DNA of 64,000 nt from Corythucha ciliata (Eukaryota > Arthropoda > Insecta > Hemiptera > Tingidae), in contig CM075939.1 of the NCBI GenBank assembly GCA_038030265.1, positions 16,349,253 to 16,413,252 on the forward strand, in the 5' to 3' direction. Made by a program: the position numbers and the translations under genes. Positions 35,518-44,890 of the stretch are shown here, piece after piece. The notes below the pieces were generated by a model. That model saw only the letters and a program-made list of their open reading frames with translations, was not told the DNA's origin and ran no database searches. Every line of letters starts with the position of its first letter. Within the stretch, counting starts at the first letter, position 1.

Positions 35518-35830
35518 ATGTCTAGACTTATTCCCTCACGCCCCAGCCAGGAGCGCGAGAAGACCAGGAGTCGGCCATACGCCGAGTCCTCTGGCGGCCC
35601 CCTCCGCATTACGACACCCGCAGATTCCCGTGAAGGCTGCAGCGACGAAACACATGGTCGGCGGTTTGCCCCTCGACGTCACATCGGCTGCACCGCCGGA
35701 ACAACCACAACTATAGGCGTTGAACGAGCCGTACCCCGTAAGAGTTAGACGTGGCGGCATGCTCAAGGGTGAACCATTTGGCCGCTGCCAGCCTCCTCCG
35801 AACGTTGGGCACGAACCCAAACAATCGCCT
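35518..35830 (-). pseudogene. C-terminal fragment of a non-LTR retrotransposon
   Basis: On the minus strand one frame reads LTGYGSFNAY, close to the conserved LTGHG-F--YL block after the RNase H or tether region of Jockey/R1-group ORF2 proteins. A neighbouring frame continues CSRCDVEGQTADHVFRRC, the C-x2-C then H-x4-C zinc motif with E-TADHV that ends those proteins. A frameshift separates the two blocks, so it is dead. The GC content is much higher than in the flanking arrays. It may come from the same family as the endonuclease fragment at 16.5-17.4 kb, but this cannot be shown because they do not overlap. Confidence 0.78.
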
Positions 35831-35834
35831 TATG

Positions 35835-36335
35835 ATGAATGTCTAGCTAAATTCGTTAAATTGAGTTTTTCAATGACTAAACCGTGCGAAATTGATTTTT
35901 CGCGCTACTCTGGCTAAAGTGTCATTTTAGCCATTGTTCTGGAGATAAAAAAGCTGTCTAAAGTTGCATTTTAGCTACTGGTTTGAAAGTAAGCGAAACT
36001 GAGATTATCATACTGTTTCACGGCTGATTCCACAGTCTTTCCATTTATCAGTGAGTGAGATGTGAGTTTTCGACATCATGAAAGGTATTCGCGATGATGG
36101 AGGAAGTCGTTCTTCACTTTTTTCTCACTGTTCCAACGAACTAGTTCGCAACAGTTCTGCTAAAGTCGTCTGGCGTCGCGCGAAAAATAGCGTATACAAG
36201 TCGTGCAAAATTAGATTTTACCTGCTCTTGTTTTTTTTTAACACGTTGTACGCTTCATTCATTTGAAAAAAAAACTCGCAGGTAAAATCACTCTTTATCC
36301 ACTTGTTGCATATTATACTGTTTTGTACTTTTTCG
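35835..36335. other. Degenerate array remnants and spacer
   Basis: At 35,835-35,990 there are type A/B-like phrases (ctaaattcgttaaattgag, tgcgaaattgatttttcgcg, cattttagcc). From about 36,060 the sequence is unique, but aactcgcaggtaaaatcact at 36,275 matches aactcgcaggtaaaactcca inside the hAT element at 4,230. This suggests a shared dispersed sequence. Confidence 0.45.
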
Positions 36336-36665
36336 GCTTCTAACAGCTCCAATCTCGGATTAGCCTTTTGTTACCATTTTAGCCGCAAGTTACCACGTTT
36401 CTTCAATTTTAGTCACGAATTAGTGGATTTTCTCAAATTGATCCGTGAATTAGCGGGGTTTTCCCCGGCGGTTCTTGCAATTTCTTAATTTTAGACGTAA
36501 ATTATTCCTTATTTTCCCTGCGAATCACCGCTTTTACTCAATGTCAGCTCCGCATTCGAAGATTTAAACAAAATCCGTGAATTAGCGTTTTTCTCCGTTT
36601 TAACTTTGCATTAATGCTTCTTCTCTATTTCTGCTGTGAAATAGCGCTTTTTTTCGTAGACGAGG
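36336..36665 (-). repeat. Type A array, inverted orientation
   Basis: Phrases such as attttagccgcaagttacc, caattttagtcacgaatta and gaattagcgtttttctccg are reverse-complement type A units of about 30 bp. Confidence 0.75.
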
Positions 36666-36854
36666 AATGGACAGAGGGGTATCTCATCTATAGGGGTAGG
36701 TATATGTCATCTGCAGCTCCCCCTTCAACAGCCCTTTGAAAAAGGGTATAAGAAATTTCTTGAATTACTATCAACAAATTGCATTAGATTCCATTTTATA
36801 GGGGTGGGGGAGGGGGTTTAAACCCATAACCCACCCGCGGTGATCACTTTTGAG

Positions 36855-37240
36855 GCAACGAAACCGGTGAAATTGCTCTTCATCAACTCTCATCAACCAT
36901 AGGTTGATGAAAATGTTTTTTAATGAATCAACTACGCAAAAAAAAACAAAAAAAAACTGTTTTATTCTACATGATACTAAAACCGAATTTTACGGCCGCG
37001 AATGAGTCTCATTAAGTGTCCCTTTTCTTGCCTAGGAGCTAAAGTATTTTACGGCCGAAAATTGCCGGGAGGAAATCCAGCGCATTGTTCTTATTGAGTG
37101 AGTGAAACCTGTGAAATTGGTTTCGGCCAAGTTTCAATATTTGTCCACAAAATGTCGTCTGTGAAATCGGCATATCCATGAAATTGATTTCTTAAAGTGC
37201 CAAATACGTGAAATTAGAGTTGAAAGGTGACATCACTCCG
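36855..37240 (-). repeat. Type B array fragment, inverted orientation
   Basis: Units such as aaaccggtgaaattgctc, aaacctgtgaaattggttt and ccatgaaattgatttctt. Short, with a poly-A-rich interruption near 36,935-36,955. Confidence 0.6.
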
Positions 37241-39940
37241 ATGCATTTTTACTGCCAAGATCACTAAAAAGTTTATTGTCAAGTTGCCATCACTTCTACT
37301 CTACACCCTGAGCCTTCAAGTCGGGTGCGTGAATAGGATGGGAAATTGGAAAACCATCACCCTTGACACTAACGGGGAATGATTGATTCAAACTGTTGAA
37401 TACGTTAAATGTGAGAAATGCAACAACACTGTAGTGCACCGTTGGAAAAACCAACTTCCGTAAAGTATTCATTACCAACCCGTTCATAAAGATCGTAATA
37501 ACCACCCCGAAGACATCAATCCCATAATGTTGTCACGCCACACCAATATAATATGCCTGATACTCGCTTTTTTCCGATTGAATCATTTTTCTACCGTGTG
37601 AATAATACAAGCCAAAGGAACAATAATTCATTTCTGGGTGCACCCTTGTCCGCCCTTTGTAATGGCAAAAGTTAAATTCTTAGTAGGCTGTTACGATTGT
37701 ATCATTGGGCCATTTTCGATCATTGAGCTGCGCAATAATAATGAAGGCAACGTCGACGTCTACAATTGTGTAAATAATAAAAAGAAATTGACAGCGGGAC
37801 AAAACGACTTTACTACGTATAGAGTCAAGAGGGTTCGGCAGGACAATTTCTCCGTTGACATTCCCTCCCCCCTCCATCATAAGGCGCACACAAAAAGAAT
37901 CGTGAATATAACCTTCATTCTTGAGCAAACAGGGCAGTGGAAACTTGAGTAAACACGACAAGAACAGCAATTCCGTTACCATTTTCACACGCTTTTTGTT
38001 TCTGGTCATCAAAAAACCAATACATGAGCACCGTAGAAGCTTGGGCAACATAGAGCGTCCCCGTTAGTAGACAGGTGGTTAATTATTTTGTTGACGTAGA
38101 AATTAATATAGTATATAACGTTATAATAAAGGATAGGGATCTAATAAAAGCGTTTCAATCTATTAAGTCCATTTGGGAAAAAGAGAGAGAAGTATCCATT
38201 TTCTTAATAATTAATTATTTCTTTCGTCTGTAATTAAAGACGAACAACGAATGATTGCCTGATAGACTCCACCCTCCCCTCTAAGCGTTCTCAGGAATCA
38301 TTTTTCATTGAGAAAAAACCATTTTTCATCATGATTACAGGAGCTTTGAGACTATCTGTCTACGGAATAAAGCGTTTGGATAAAAAGAATATTTGCGTTT
38401 TTTCTGGCCCGACCCCTCCAAACCAACTAACTACGACCATAGACAACTTTGCGCTCATCCTTCTATCCCAGTCGCTCCCCTTACTCTGTTTGCTATTTTT
38501 TTTTTTGCCTGGTATTTTATGTTATTAATGGGTCGACAATTACAGTGGTGGGGGAGGGTCGTAAAGGGATGAGAGAGAGAGAGAGAGAGAGAGAGTGAGT
38601 GAGAAGGAGTGAGCGTGGTGGAAGTTGATGGATGATGCCTAAAGGGTGATTGATCGATCTGCGCCTAGCCCGAAGTGAGAGAGAAAAGGCAAAACGGGCA
38701 AAGTGAAGGAGCGGGAGAATTAAAATCATTCATCATAGGCAAACTAACGTCATGAATCACAAGACGCGGCGACAGGGACGGCTGTGAGGATGGATTTATG
38801 GTTTTCAAGGCACCTCCCATCATTCCATTCAGGGGACACTGAAGTCCTCTCTAGAGGTTTCCCTTGGGCTTTGTGTTATTTAATTTTGTGCTAAGAGCCT
38901 GGAAAACGACTACTTCCTAAAATTAAAAAAAAAAAAATGCGATGGATAGAGGAGTGCACTGGAGCTGAAAAGTAAACTACCGATTAAGTCATCCCTTTGC
39001 GCGGTCGTTGTTGACTGTCATCCTTCATCGCTTTCACCCATGCTCGACCCTCAATTTTTTTTCTTTTCCACTTCATCGTCTCTTTTTTCATCCCTCTCGG
39101 AAAACCTCTCCCACCTCCTTCTTTTCCGACATAAATAATAGCTAAGTATATTTACTGTTATTGCCGGCCGTTTGTAACCAACCTCCCCCCCCCTCACACC
39201 CATCACAGCCACACTGTCATCCCTTCCAGGGCCCCTGCACCGCCAAACCTCACTCATGACTTGCTTTACTGTTATAGGACACCGTAGAGCATATTTTCTA
39301 CCCTTGGAAGTGTCTCCAAACCCTTCTCCCTCAACACCATCCATTCCGCAAGCACATACTCAATCTTTGATAGAGCCCCCCCCCCCCCATATAGGGTTGG
39401 GCACATTCGGTCCTTGGTGCTGCCCTAAAACCTCACCCTCGAATACACCGCTGCCATGATAACGAATATATACCTCCACGAGCACCGTCGTATATATTGC
39501 CTTGTTTCCTTTCAAGGCAGAAGTAAATTGTTTTCATCAAACACTTTACACAAGAAGTTATAAAAGTTTAAGTTGGTCAAGGGGGCGACACGTGGACAAA
39601 CAAGCAGGAAAACAAGAAGACGAGACAAACATGAGAAGAAACCGGCATATTCAGCCATCGAACAATTCACGACTCTCATATGCATTACTGGACTCGGAAA
39701 ACCGTCAATTTGGTCCTCCGAATTGGCTAGTTGACTTGAAACCCTGGCGCCATAAACAGACTTGTGACTACAAAGAAGGCCATTTTTCCTCTGAAGCACG
39801 ACAGAGAAAGTCAAATTTTTCCTGAAACTGGCAAAGGGGTTACATTTCGTTTCGGAAAATATAGGTATTCAAGGAGAAAACAGGAACTTAACCCTCTCCT
39901 GAATCTGATTTAGTACGTTGCATAAGAACGGAAGCAGACA
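37241..39940. other. Unique non-coding stretch
   Basis: Overlapping frames on opposite strands (104 codons plus at 37,638-37,952; 123 codons minus at 37,680-38,051; 107 plus and 100 minus near 39,502-39,825) have no recognisable domain. Because both strands are open at once they are likely chance. Contains C runs near 39,188 and 39,378. No gene assigned. Confidence 0.45.
38571..38596. repeat. (GA)n microsatellite
   Basis: About thirteen GA dinucleotides followed by GAGT variants. A minus-strand frame across it reads as a Leu-Ser repeat and is not a gene. Confidence 0.95.
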
Positions 39941-39944
39941 AATT

Positions 39945-40495
39945 CATGAGCATACACGAGCATATATCTGCGGCAGATTTCATGTTTTTGACAGATATCG
40001 GTGGTGAAAATTTGCTCGTTAGTGGACAATAAACGACGACAATCCGTCAGATGTGGTTCTTTGATCCCCCACAAACCTACCGATTTCTCATGAGAGATAT
40101 CTGTCGGAAAGATCTGCCGATTTTGAATCGGGCGTCACCCGTTAACGTAACGATCTGATCTGTCCGTTCCAGTGGTTTTGTCCCAGTTCGTTTTTAAGTA
40201 TTTTGATCTTAATTATATCAATTTATTATTTCTCAAGTGAATAAGCTTTTTGCTCCCTCCGTTTTTTATCTGTCACCGATCTCAAATATCTTTCGAACCC
40301 GACCGATAAATGAAATCTGCTAGATGTGCCCCCACTAACGGGCATATTTGATCGGGTAACAGATATCGGTCGCAGATAACTTTTGTACTTTAAGGGGCGA
40401 CGACAGATCTCATCGTTTGCTCTAGATCGTTAACGATATCTTGAAAATATAGGCCCATCAAATCTGTCAGAATTATCTGCCCGTGTATGGGCCAC
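39945..40495. mobile_element. Inverted-repeat element next to the copia leader
   Basis: The left end (gcatacacgagcatatatctg then cagatttcatg) pairs with the right end read inward (ccatacacgggcagataatt then cagatttgatg). Internal copies of cagatatcggt and gttagtgg occur in both halves. The arms are diverged, the total is about 550 bp and the interior is non-coding. It ends about 70 bp before the copia primer site, so it may have been inserted into the copia LTR and erased most of it. Confidence 0.55.
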
Positions 40496-40565
40496 TAATC
40501 TTTTTCTCGTTTTCCAAATAAAATATTGTTCATATAATATTCGTTCGTTTCGATTTAAAACAACA

Positions 40566-40580
40566 GGTTATGTGCCCCAT
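40566..40580 (+). other. Copia primer-binding site (half tRNA-Met type)
   Basis: ggttatgtgcccca follows aacaaca. From memory the Drosophila copia primer site begins ggttatgggccca, complementary to an internal cut of initiator tRNA-Met rather than its 3' end. The match with one changed base, placed just upstream of gag, supports both the element class and the position of the lost LTR boundary near 40,565. Confidence 0.65.
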
Positions 40581-40689
40581 CTCGGTTCACTGCGTGGCTT
40601 CCAATTATGTTCGTTTCGGGATCTAGTAACATCGTTCGTTTTCCTTTGCGTTCGTCTTCAAGTTCGTCCGTTTTCATAAAATTGAATTC

Positions 40690-41250
40690 GCTAAAGGAAT
40701 TAAACAGTTGAAAATTGCGGAAGATTGGCCTTTCTGGAAGGATCGAATTATGGACGTACTAGAGTTTTCGACGCCGTCGGCATCGTCGAGGGGACGAGAG
40801 AGAAACCGGTTCTCTCTGACCCGTCCACTCGAAGCGAGAGGGACCAACTTGAAAGCTACAACAAATCAGCTGCTCAAGCCGCCAATCAGTCGAATATTTT
40901 TCGTGAGCTCCAATCCTTCACGAACGTAACTTTGTTCCGGCGGCGAAATTGGGTGACATTGTGTACGCTAAAACAAACGGTAAGCAGTCGACAAAAGAAA
41001 AAGAAACCGCCTTTGACTAATTCAAGCACTACAAACTGCAAGTATTGTAATAAGACTGGTCACTGGCTGCGGCAGTGTCCACAATGGAAGGCTGACGGCA
41101 AGCCACCGTATCCAGCGCGGGCTAGCAGATCTGGAACAACGCGTGCGGCTGGTAGCGTGTGTGAACAAAGTAGCTCAAGAGCAGTAGTGGCAGACACGCA
41201 AGTAGCACTGGTTTCGATAAGCAGTGACGTGAATATAGCAACTACGAACG
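40690..41250 (+). pseudogene. Copia gag remnant
   Basis: The start reads KIAEDWPFWKDRIMDVLE, the usual Trp-x-x-W-containing N-terminal block of copia gag. A frameshift near 40,760 moves into the next frame, which continues with an E/R/S-rich helix and, after about 100 codons, the CCHC knuckle CKYCNKTGHWLRQC (near 41,036-41,080). The central nucleocapsid-forming region that normally separates these blocks (roughly 150 residues) is missing, so an internal deletion exists as well as the frameshift. Confidence 0.85.
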
Positions 41251-41640
41251 GCCAGTTGATAACGGAGCTACTCGTCATTATGTCACATCAAATTTACACT
41301 GATTTACTGAATATAAAACATTTTCGGTGAGCACAAATGCTACCGTCAAAGCGGCGAGAAAGGACGTCATCAAAGCTCTCGGCAGTGGGACGATCGAAGT
41401 CGCCAACAACGTCAACAGAAAATTACGAATAATTACGTTAAACAACGTGTGGTATGTTCCTACAATATCTCGAAATTTATTCTCAGACCTTGCCCTGATC
41501 GAAACCCTGGCAGCAAGTTCGAATCCTCTGACTCTGACTGTAGTTCAGCATCAATGGTCGAACGATATTTACAGGCTCACGAAACACGGGAGGAACTCTA
41601 TATCGTGCTTCGTTTCACATGGTTCAACCCGCTGAGGTTT
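41251..41640 (+). pseudogene. Copia protease region remnant
   Basis: The frame around 41,255 reads VDNGATRHYVTSN, the active-site block in which the usual residue after Asp (Ser or Thr) is Asn. Next come ALGSGTIEV and NVWYVPTISRNLFS, the flap/hydrophobic segment conserved downstream of copia proteases. A stop and a frame change (near 41,298 and 41,327) separate the active site from the second block. Confidence 0.8.
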
Positions 41641-41911
41641 GCACCAGTGTAGCAGATATTGTTCGAACACTTCAGCTCTACCACGAACGATGGGGCCATT
41701 ATGGGCAAGCGCTACGTTAGATCGAAGCTTAATTCCGAACTGGGAATCAAGGTGCAGAGCTCCCAATGAAATTACGAGTCGTGTTAGCTCGGAAAGGCCC
41801 ATCGTCTACCACGAACCAGAGTTCAAACATCGGCACCAGGTGAGCTCTTATCTGGAGACGTTTGTGGACCATTCGATCCGTCTTTTAGTAGTAGGCGCTA
41901 CTTTTAAAAAT
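41641..41911 (+). pseudogene. Copia pre-integrase finger and start of integrase
   Basis: LYHERWGH gives the two His residues of the HHCC finger. After a frame change, CESC with one in-frame stop, LGKAHRLP and then GDVCGPF supply the Cys pair and the first catalytic Asp of the integrase core. The frame then stops abruptly near 41,911, where foreign sequence begins. The second Asp and the Glu of the DDE triad are not found. Confidence 0.78.
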
Positions 41912-42290
41912 AATAGCAGGTAAAGCATTCATTGCAATTCATAAATGATAAGGTTGGGACAGGACTTGGAAGGCAATTGAAAAATCTGGCCATCGCACCA
42001 CAGAAAATTAGAAAAATAACGTCAGTTTCAGTGACGGGCTCTAAAAAGATGAAAATAAATGAATTTATGAATAGTTGATAAAGGACAGAACAGAATTGCG
42101 TTTTCCCGAATTAGTCACGTATTATCAATAATTCGCCGTCAGATTCAAGTGTATCGCGGAATTACTGCAGATACCAGCAATGGTTACTTGGTATATTTCA
42201 CGAAAAAATAAATAAAAAATACCTATAGCACTGTTTTAAGATAAACAAAAATTAGTCACTCTGTACACTGAGGCAAATACCGCCAACAGG

Positions 42291-42411
42291 GGGGCAAGTA
42301 CGAAGGGGTGTTATAATTTCAACACGGCGTTATCCTATCACAATTAAAATGGTTGTCACGTGGATACCACCCGTGTTATTCCATATAAACACCCCTTCGT
42401 ACTTCAGCCCC
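42291..42411. repeat. Hairpin inverted repeat
   Basis: Arms beginning ggggcaagtacgaaggggtg and ending caccccttcgtacttcagcc pair across about 45 bp, with a loop of about 25 nt that is itself AT-rich. Another small foldback element of the type seen at 4,679, 8,153 and 54,250. Confidence 0.8.
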
Positions 42412-42807
42412 AGAATAACAGAAACGGATTATTCATTGTCAGTAATGGCCAGCTTCTAAAAGCGCTCCGCGGGCATTCCCAATTTCCCACTTTCAAGTCA
42501 TTACAAGCTCTATGCTTCTGAAGGAACATACAACGGCTCATGTCCCGTCTTCAGTGGGCTTCTCAACGAAACTGTTTCTAAAGAATAGGACACGTGACGC
42601 TTATGGTTACGGACACAATATAGTTGCCAGTTTGAAACGTAGCATATTTTTATTATCTGGTCACAATGTACATGACATCATTTACATCCCGGACCAGACC
42701 CGACTTCACCAGACTTTCGGGTACCTACATAGTATTTCTGACGAACAAGAAGATATACAATACAATAAAAAATATGAAATTCTGCGGGTGTTAGTAAGAC
42801 TGCATCG

Positions 42808-42870
42808 AGCTCTTATCGAAGCTGAAACGAAATTGCTGAGCTTTAGTGGAATTAAGAAAACGTTCACCTA
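42808..42870 (+). repeat. Direct repeat, copy 1
   Basis: gactgcatcgagctcttatc, then gaagctgaaacgaaattgct and gagcttt. It recurs 620 bp downstream with about 85 percent identity by eye. It may mark the ends or a duplicated segment of the insertion. Confidence 0.75.
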
Positions 42871-43004
42871 AATGAACGACATATACATACGACATTCGAA
42901 TACTTTTAAAAGATTGGAGTTAACAGTGTAGGAGATTGGATAGATGAATTTATGAATTTATAAAAAATCGTATGAATGTACGTATGTAATACAATACGTA
43001 ACAT

Positions 43005-43072
43005 GTTGGCGCATCGGATATCGTCGTGGTCTCATATCATGGAGGACAGCAGATCGAACCCAGGCGCATCCT
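43005..43072 (+). repeat. tRNA-Met-like segment (SINE head or pseudo-tRNA)
   Basis: ggcgcatcggatatcg resembles the D-arm/A-box of elongator tRNA-Met (gcgcagtaggtagcg), ggtctcatatcatgga resembles its anticodon arm with CAT, and agatcgaacccag resembles the T-arm/B box, all in order and at tRNA spacing. The acceptor stem does not pair well, and it sits inside a transposon. A tRNA-derived SINE or retropseudogene is more likely than a working tRNA. Confidence 0.5.
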
Positions 43073-43427
43073 AAAACATCAAGCAATTAACATGGGAACC
43101 GGTTACCTGTTACCTGCATATTAGCACTTTACAAGCAGTCTGGTAAGTAATTGAAATACTCATAATTTGATCATCTTAAGTAATCATCAAATAATTAAAT
43201 TTTTGTTCAATAGTAAGAAATTCTTTAAAGCCTTCTTAAACGTCCTGAAAAGACCGATCCGAATCTTGCACCAGAAATAAGTATTCGTGATGGATTTCTA
43301 TAACCCTATTAATAGACGCTCTACTTAAGTTAGAATTTCCGTACAGTATTCTCTCAGTTTCCGTACTGTTCTTATTAGGTCTTCCGGAAGCTGAAAGTGA
43401 CCATGGAGCTTGCAACGTCACTTTGAT

Positions 43428-43490
43428 TCGACTGCACCGAGCTTTTATCGAAGCTTAAAGGAAATTGCTAAGCTTCGGTAACGTTCTCCT
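43428..43490 (+). repeat. Direct repeat, copy 2
   Basis: gactgcaccgagcttttatc, then gaagcttaaaggaaattgct and aagctt; the downstream partner of the copy at 42,808-42,870. It lies about 100 bp before copia homology resumes. Confidence 0.75.
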
Positions 43491-43588
43491 TTTTACTTCT
43501 ACAGAAAACTAAAGAATGCTTAAAAGAAGCCACTAACTTCTATCATTGACTTCCCTGCGGCTTTCGCGAAACAATATAGAAGCATAAA

Positions 43589-44088
43589 TGTTACTTGGGG
43601 GAGGCTCTGCGCGAAATACTAGCAAAAGCTCGCACGCATGGTCCACCACCAAGGTGGTGGTTTTACTTGGTTGAACACGGTCGGAAAATCACCAGTCTCA
43701 GGCAAAACGCCATTCGCACGGTCAGAAGCCACGAATAAAACATCTATACGCATTATTGGTTCAAAATGTTACGTCCATCGTCCGGTGCAAAAGAGACGCA
43801 AAATGGACCCAAAAGCATTGGTTGGCTTTCTAGTCGGTTATGACGGCGATGAGCGATCCAGAATATATATGCCTGAAAAAAGAGACGACATTATTGTTTC
43901 ACGTGACGTCGTTTTTCAGGAGAATATAGGTGATGAATGTAGCAGGAAAGTCACAACGCCTAACGACATCGAAACAGAGGGTTAACATTCCTAAACCCAC
44001 CGACAATAACCGAACGAGGGAAAATGACATTCATTCCGAAAATTCAGATGACGAATCAGAATCAGACACCGACTCTGAGGGTGTCAGG
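43589..44088 (+). pseudogene. Copia integrase C-terminal remnant
   Basis: After a WGEAL-like start in one frame, the plus frame from 43,638 reads NTVGKSPVSGKTPFA, then GSKCYVHRPVQKRRKMDPKA and LVGFLVGYDG, followed by DDIIVSRDVVFQEN. These are the conserved GKTP-E, G-K-YVH-P, R-K-DPKA and GY-D/I-SRDV-F-E blocks of copia integrase tails. A frameshift near 43,980 leads into an acidic D/E/S-rich linker that is interrupted by the hAT MITE. Confidence 0.88.
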
Positions 44089-44890
44089 TAGAGGTGAGGT
44101 GTGATTTCACTGTCGGTGATTTTGTCACTATGACTACTCCGTCACTGTTGGCTCCGGTGACGACTACATTGAAATCACCGTTCCGACCCTCTAACGGTGA
44201 CATTACTCTTCACTTATATCGCCTCTTCATTCGTCACTTCTATCGCTTCACTACGCTAGAGTCTCTTGAATTAAAATATTGGAACCGTCACCTAGCCATC
44301 CTCGAAGGTCACCACACAGCACTTTACCAGTTCCTCTATCGCCCCAATGAACTCAGTAGCATTCTCCCCAAGTCTATCCCTCATCTGTTGACTTTTCTTG
44401 GACTTATCGTTAATATTTAACCTTTAGTGTAGGTAATACATTTTTATACTCTTCGTTTTCCAAGATCTGTGCTACGGTGATCTCGTATAATTTTACTTTT
44501 TTAAAAACACCTTCCTAGGTAAATTCGTGCATTGCAGTTTTTGAGCCATGACTCACCTTCATGTTTGCATTTGAGGCTCTGTGAGTTTGACGTTCATAGG
44601 AGTTTTCCACGGATAACTTCTTGGAAAAAAATTTTTTTTTTATTTTCATAAGCGATGCAAACAAAATTGATTTGCGAAATCGTGTCTCTCATTTGCTCTA
44701 TTAATAGGCTTTGTTGGTTTTGGGAATGAAATTCACACATATATCGGCGAGTCCGGTGACATTAGGCGTTTGCTCAAACGAACTGCTACAGTAGTTACTT
44801 AAGTGACAAAATCACTGGTTTTTGTCACAGTTACTGCACAGTCACCGGAGCTAGTTGTCACTGTGACCGACAAAAGCTGTCACACCTCTA
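44089..44890. mobile_element. hAT-type MITE, 802 bp, in the copia element
   Basis: The left end TAGAGGTG and right end CACCTCTA are exact inverse complements. Beyond them, diverged inverted repeats continue for about 80 bp (cggtgattttgtcact left, agtgacaaaatcactg right; ctccggtgac left, gtcaccggag right). Perfect 8-bp duplications GTGTCAGG flank it (44,081-44,088 and 44,891-44,898). Element plus one duplication is 810 bp, and deleting them joins the acidic linker to the next copia segment in frame. Frames inside (44,094-44,420) have no transposase similarity. Subterminal sequence is rich in gtcac/gtgac motifs. Confidence 0.92.

Larger units (their letters stand above)
41912..43588. mobile_element. 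Composite insertion inside copia integrase
   Basis: About 1.7 kb replaces the middle of the integrase. It contains a hairpin (42,291-42,411), a 119-codon frame (42,512-42,871), a tRNA-Met-like segment (43,005-43,072) and two direct copies of a segment of about 60 bp (42,808-42,870 and 43,428-43,490). The 119-codon frame includes NVHDIIYIPDQT, which recalls the protease-flanking LYVP block of copia elements, so part of it may be a second, more decayed copia copy. Boundaries are inferred from where copia homology stops and resumes; I see no clear target duplication. Confidence 0.6.

Noticed and set aside
37638..38051. Opposed 104- and 123-codon open frames
   Set aside because: Both strands are open over the same DNA and neither shows a domain or signal; chance is the simpler reading.
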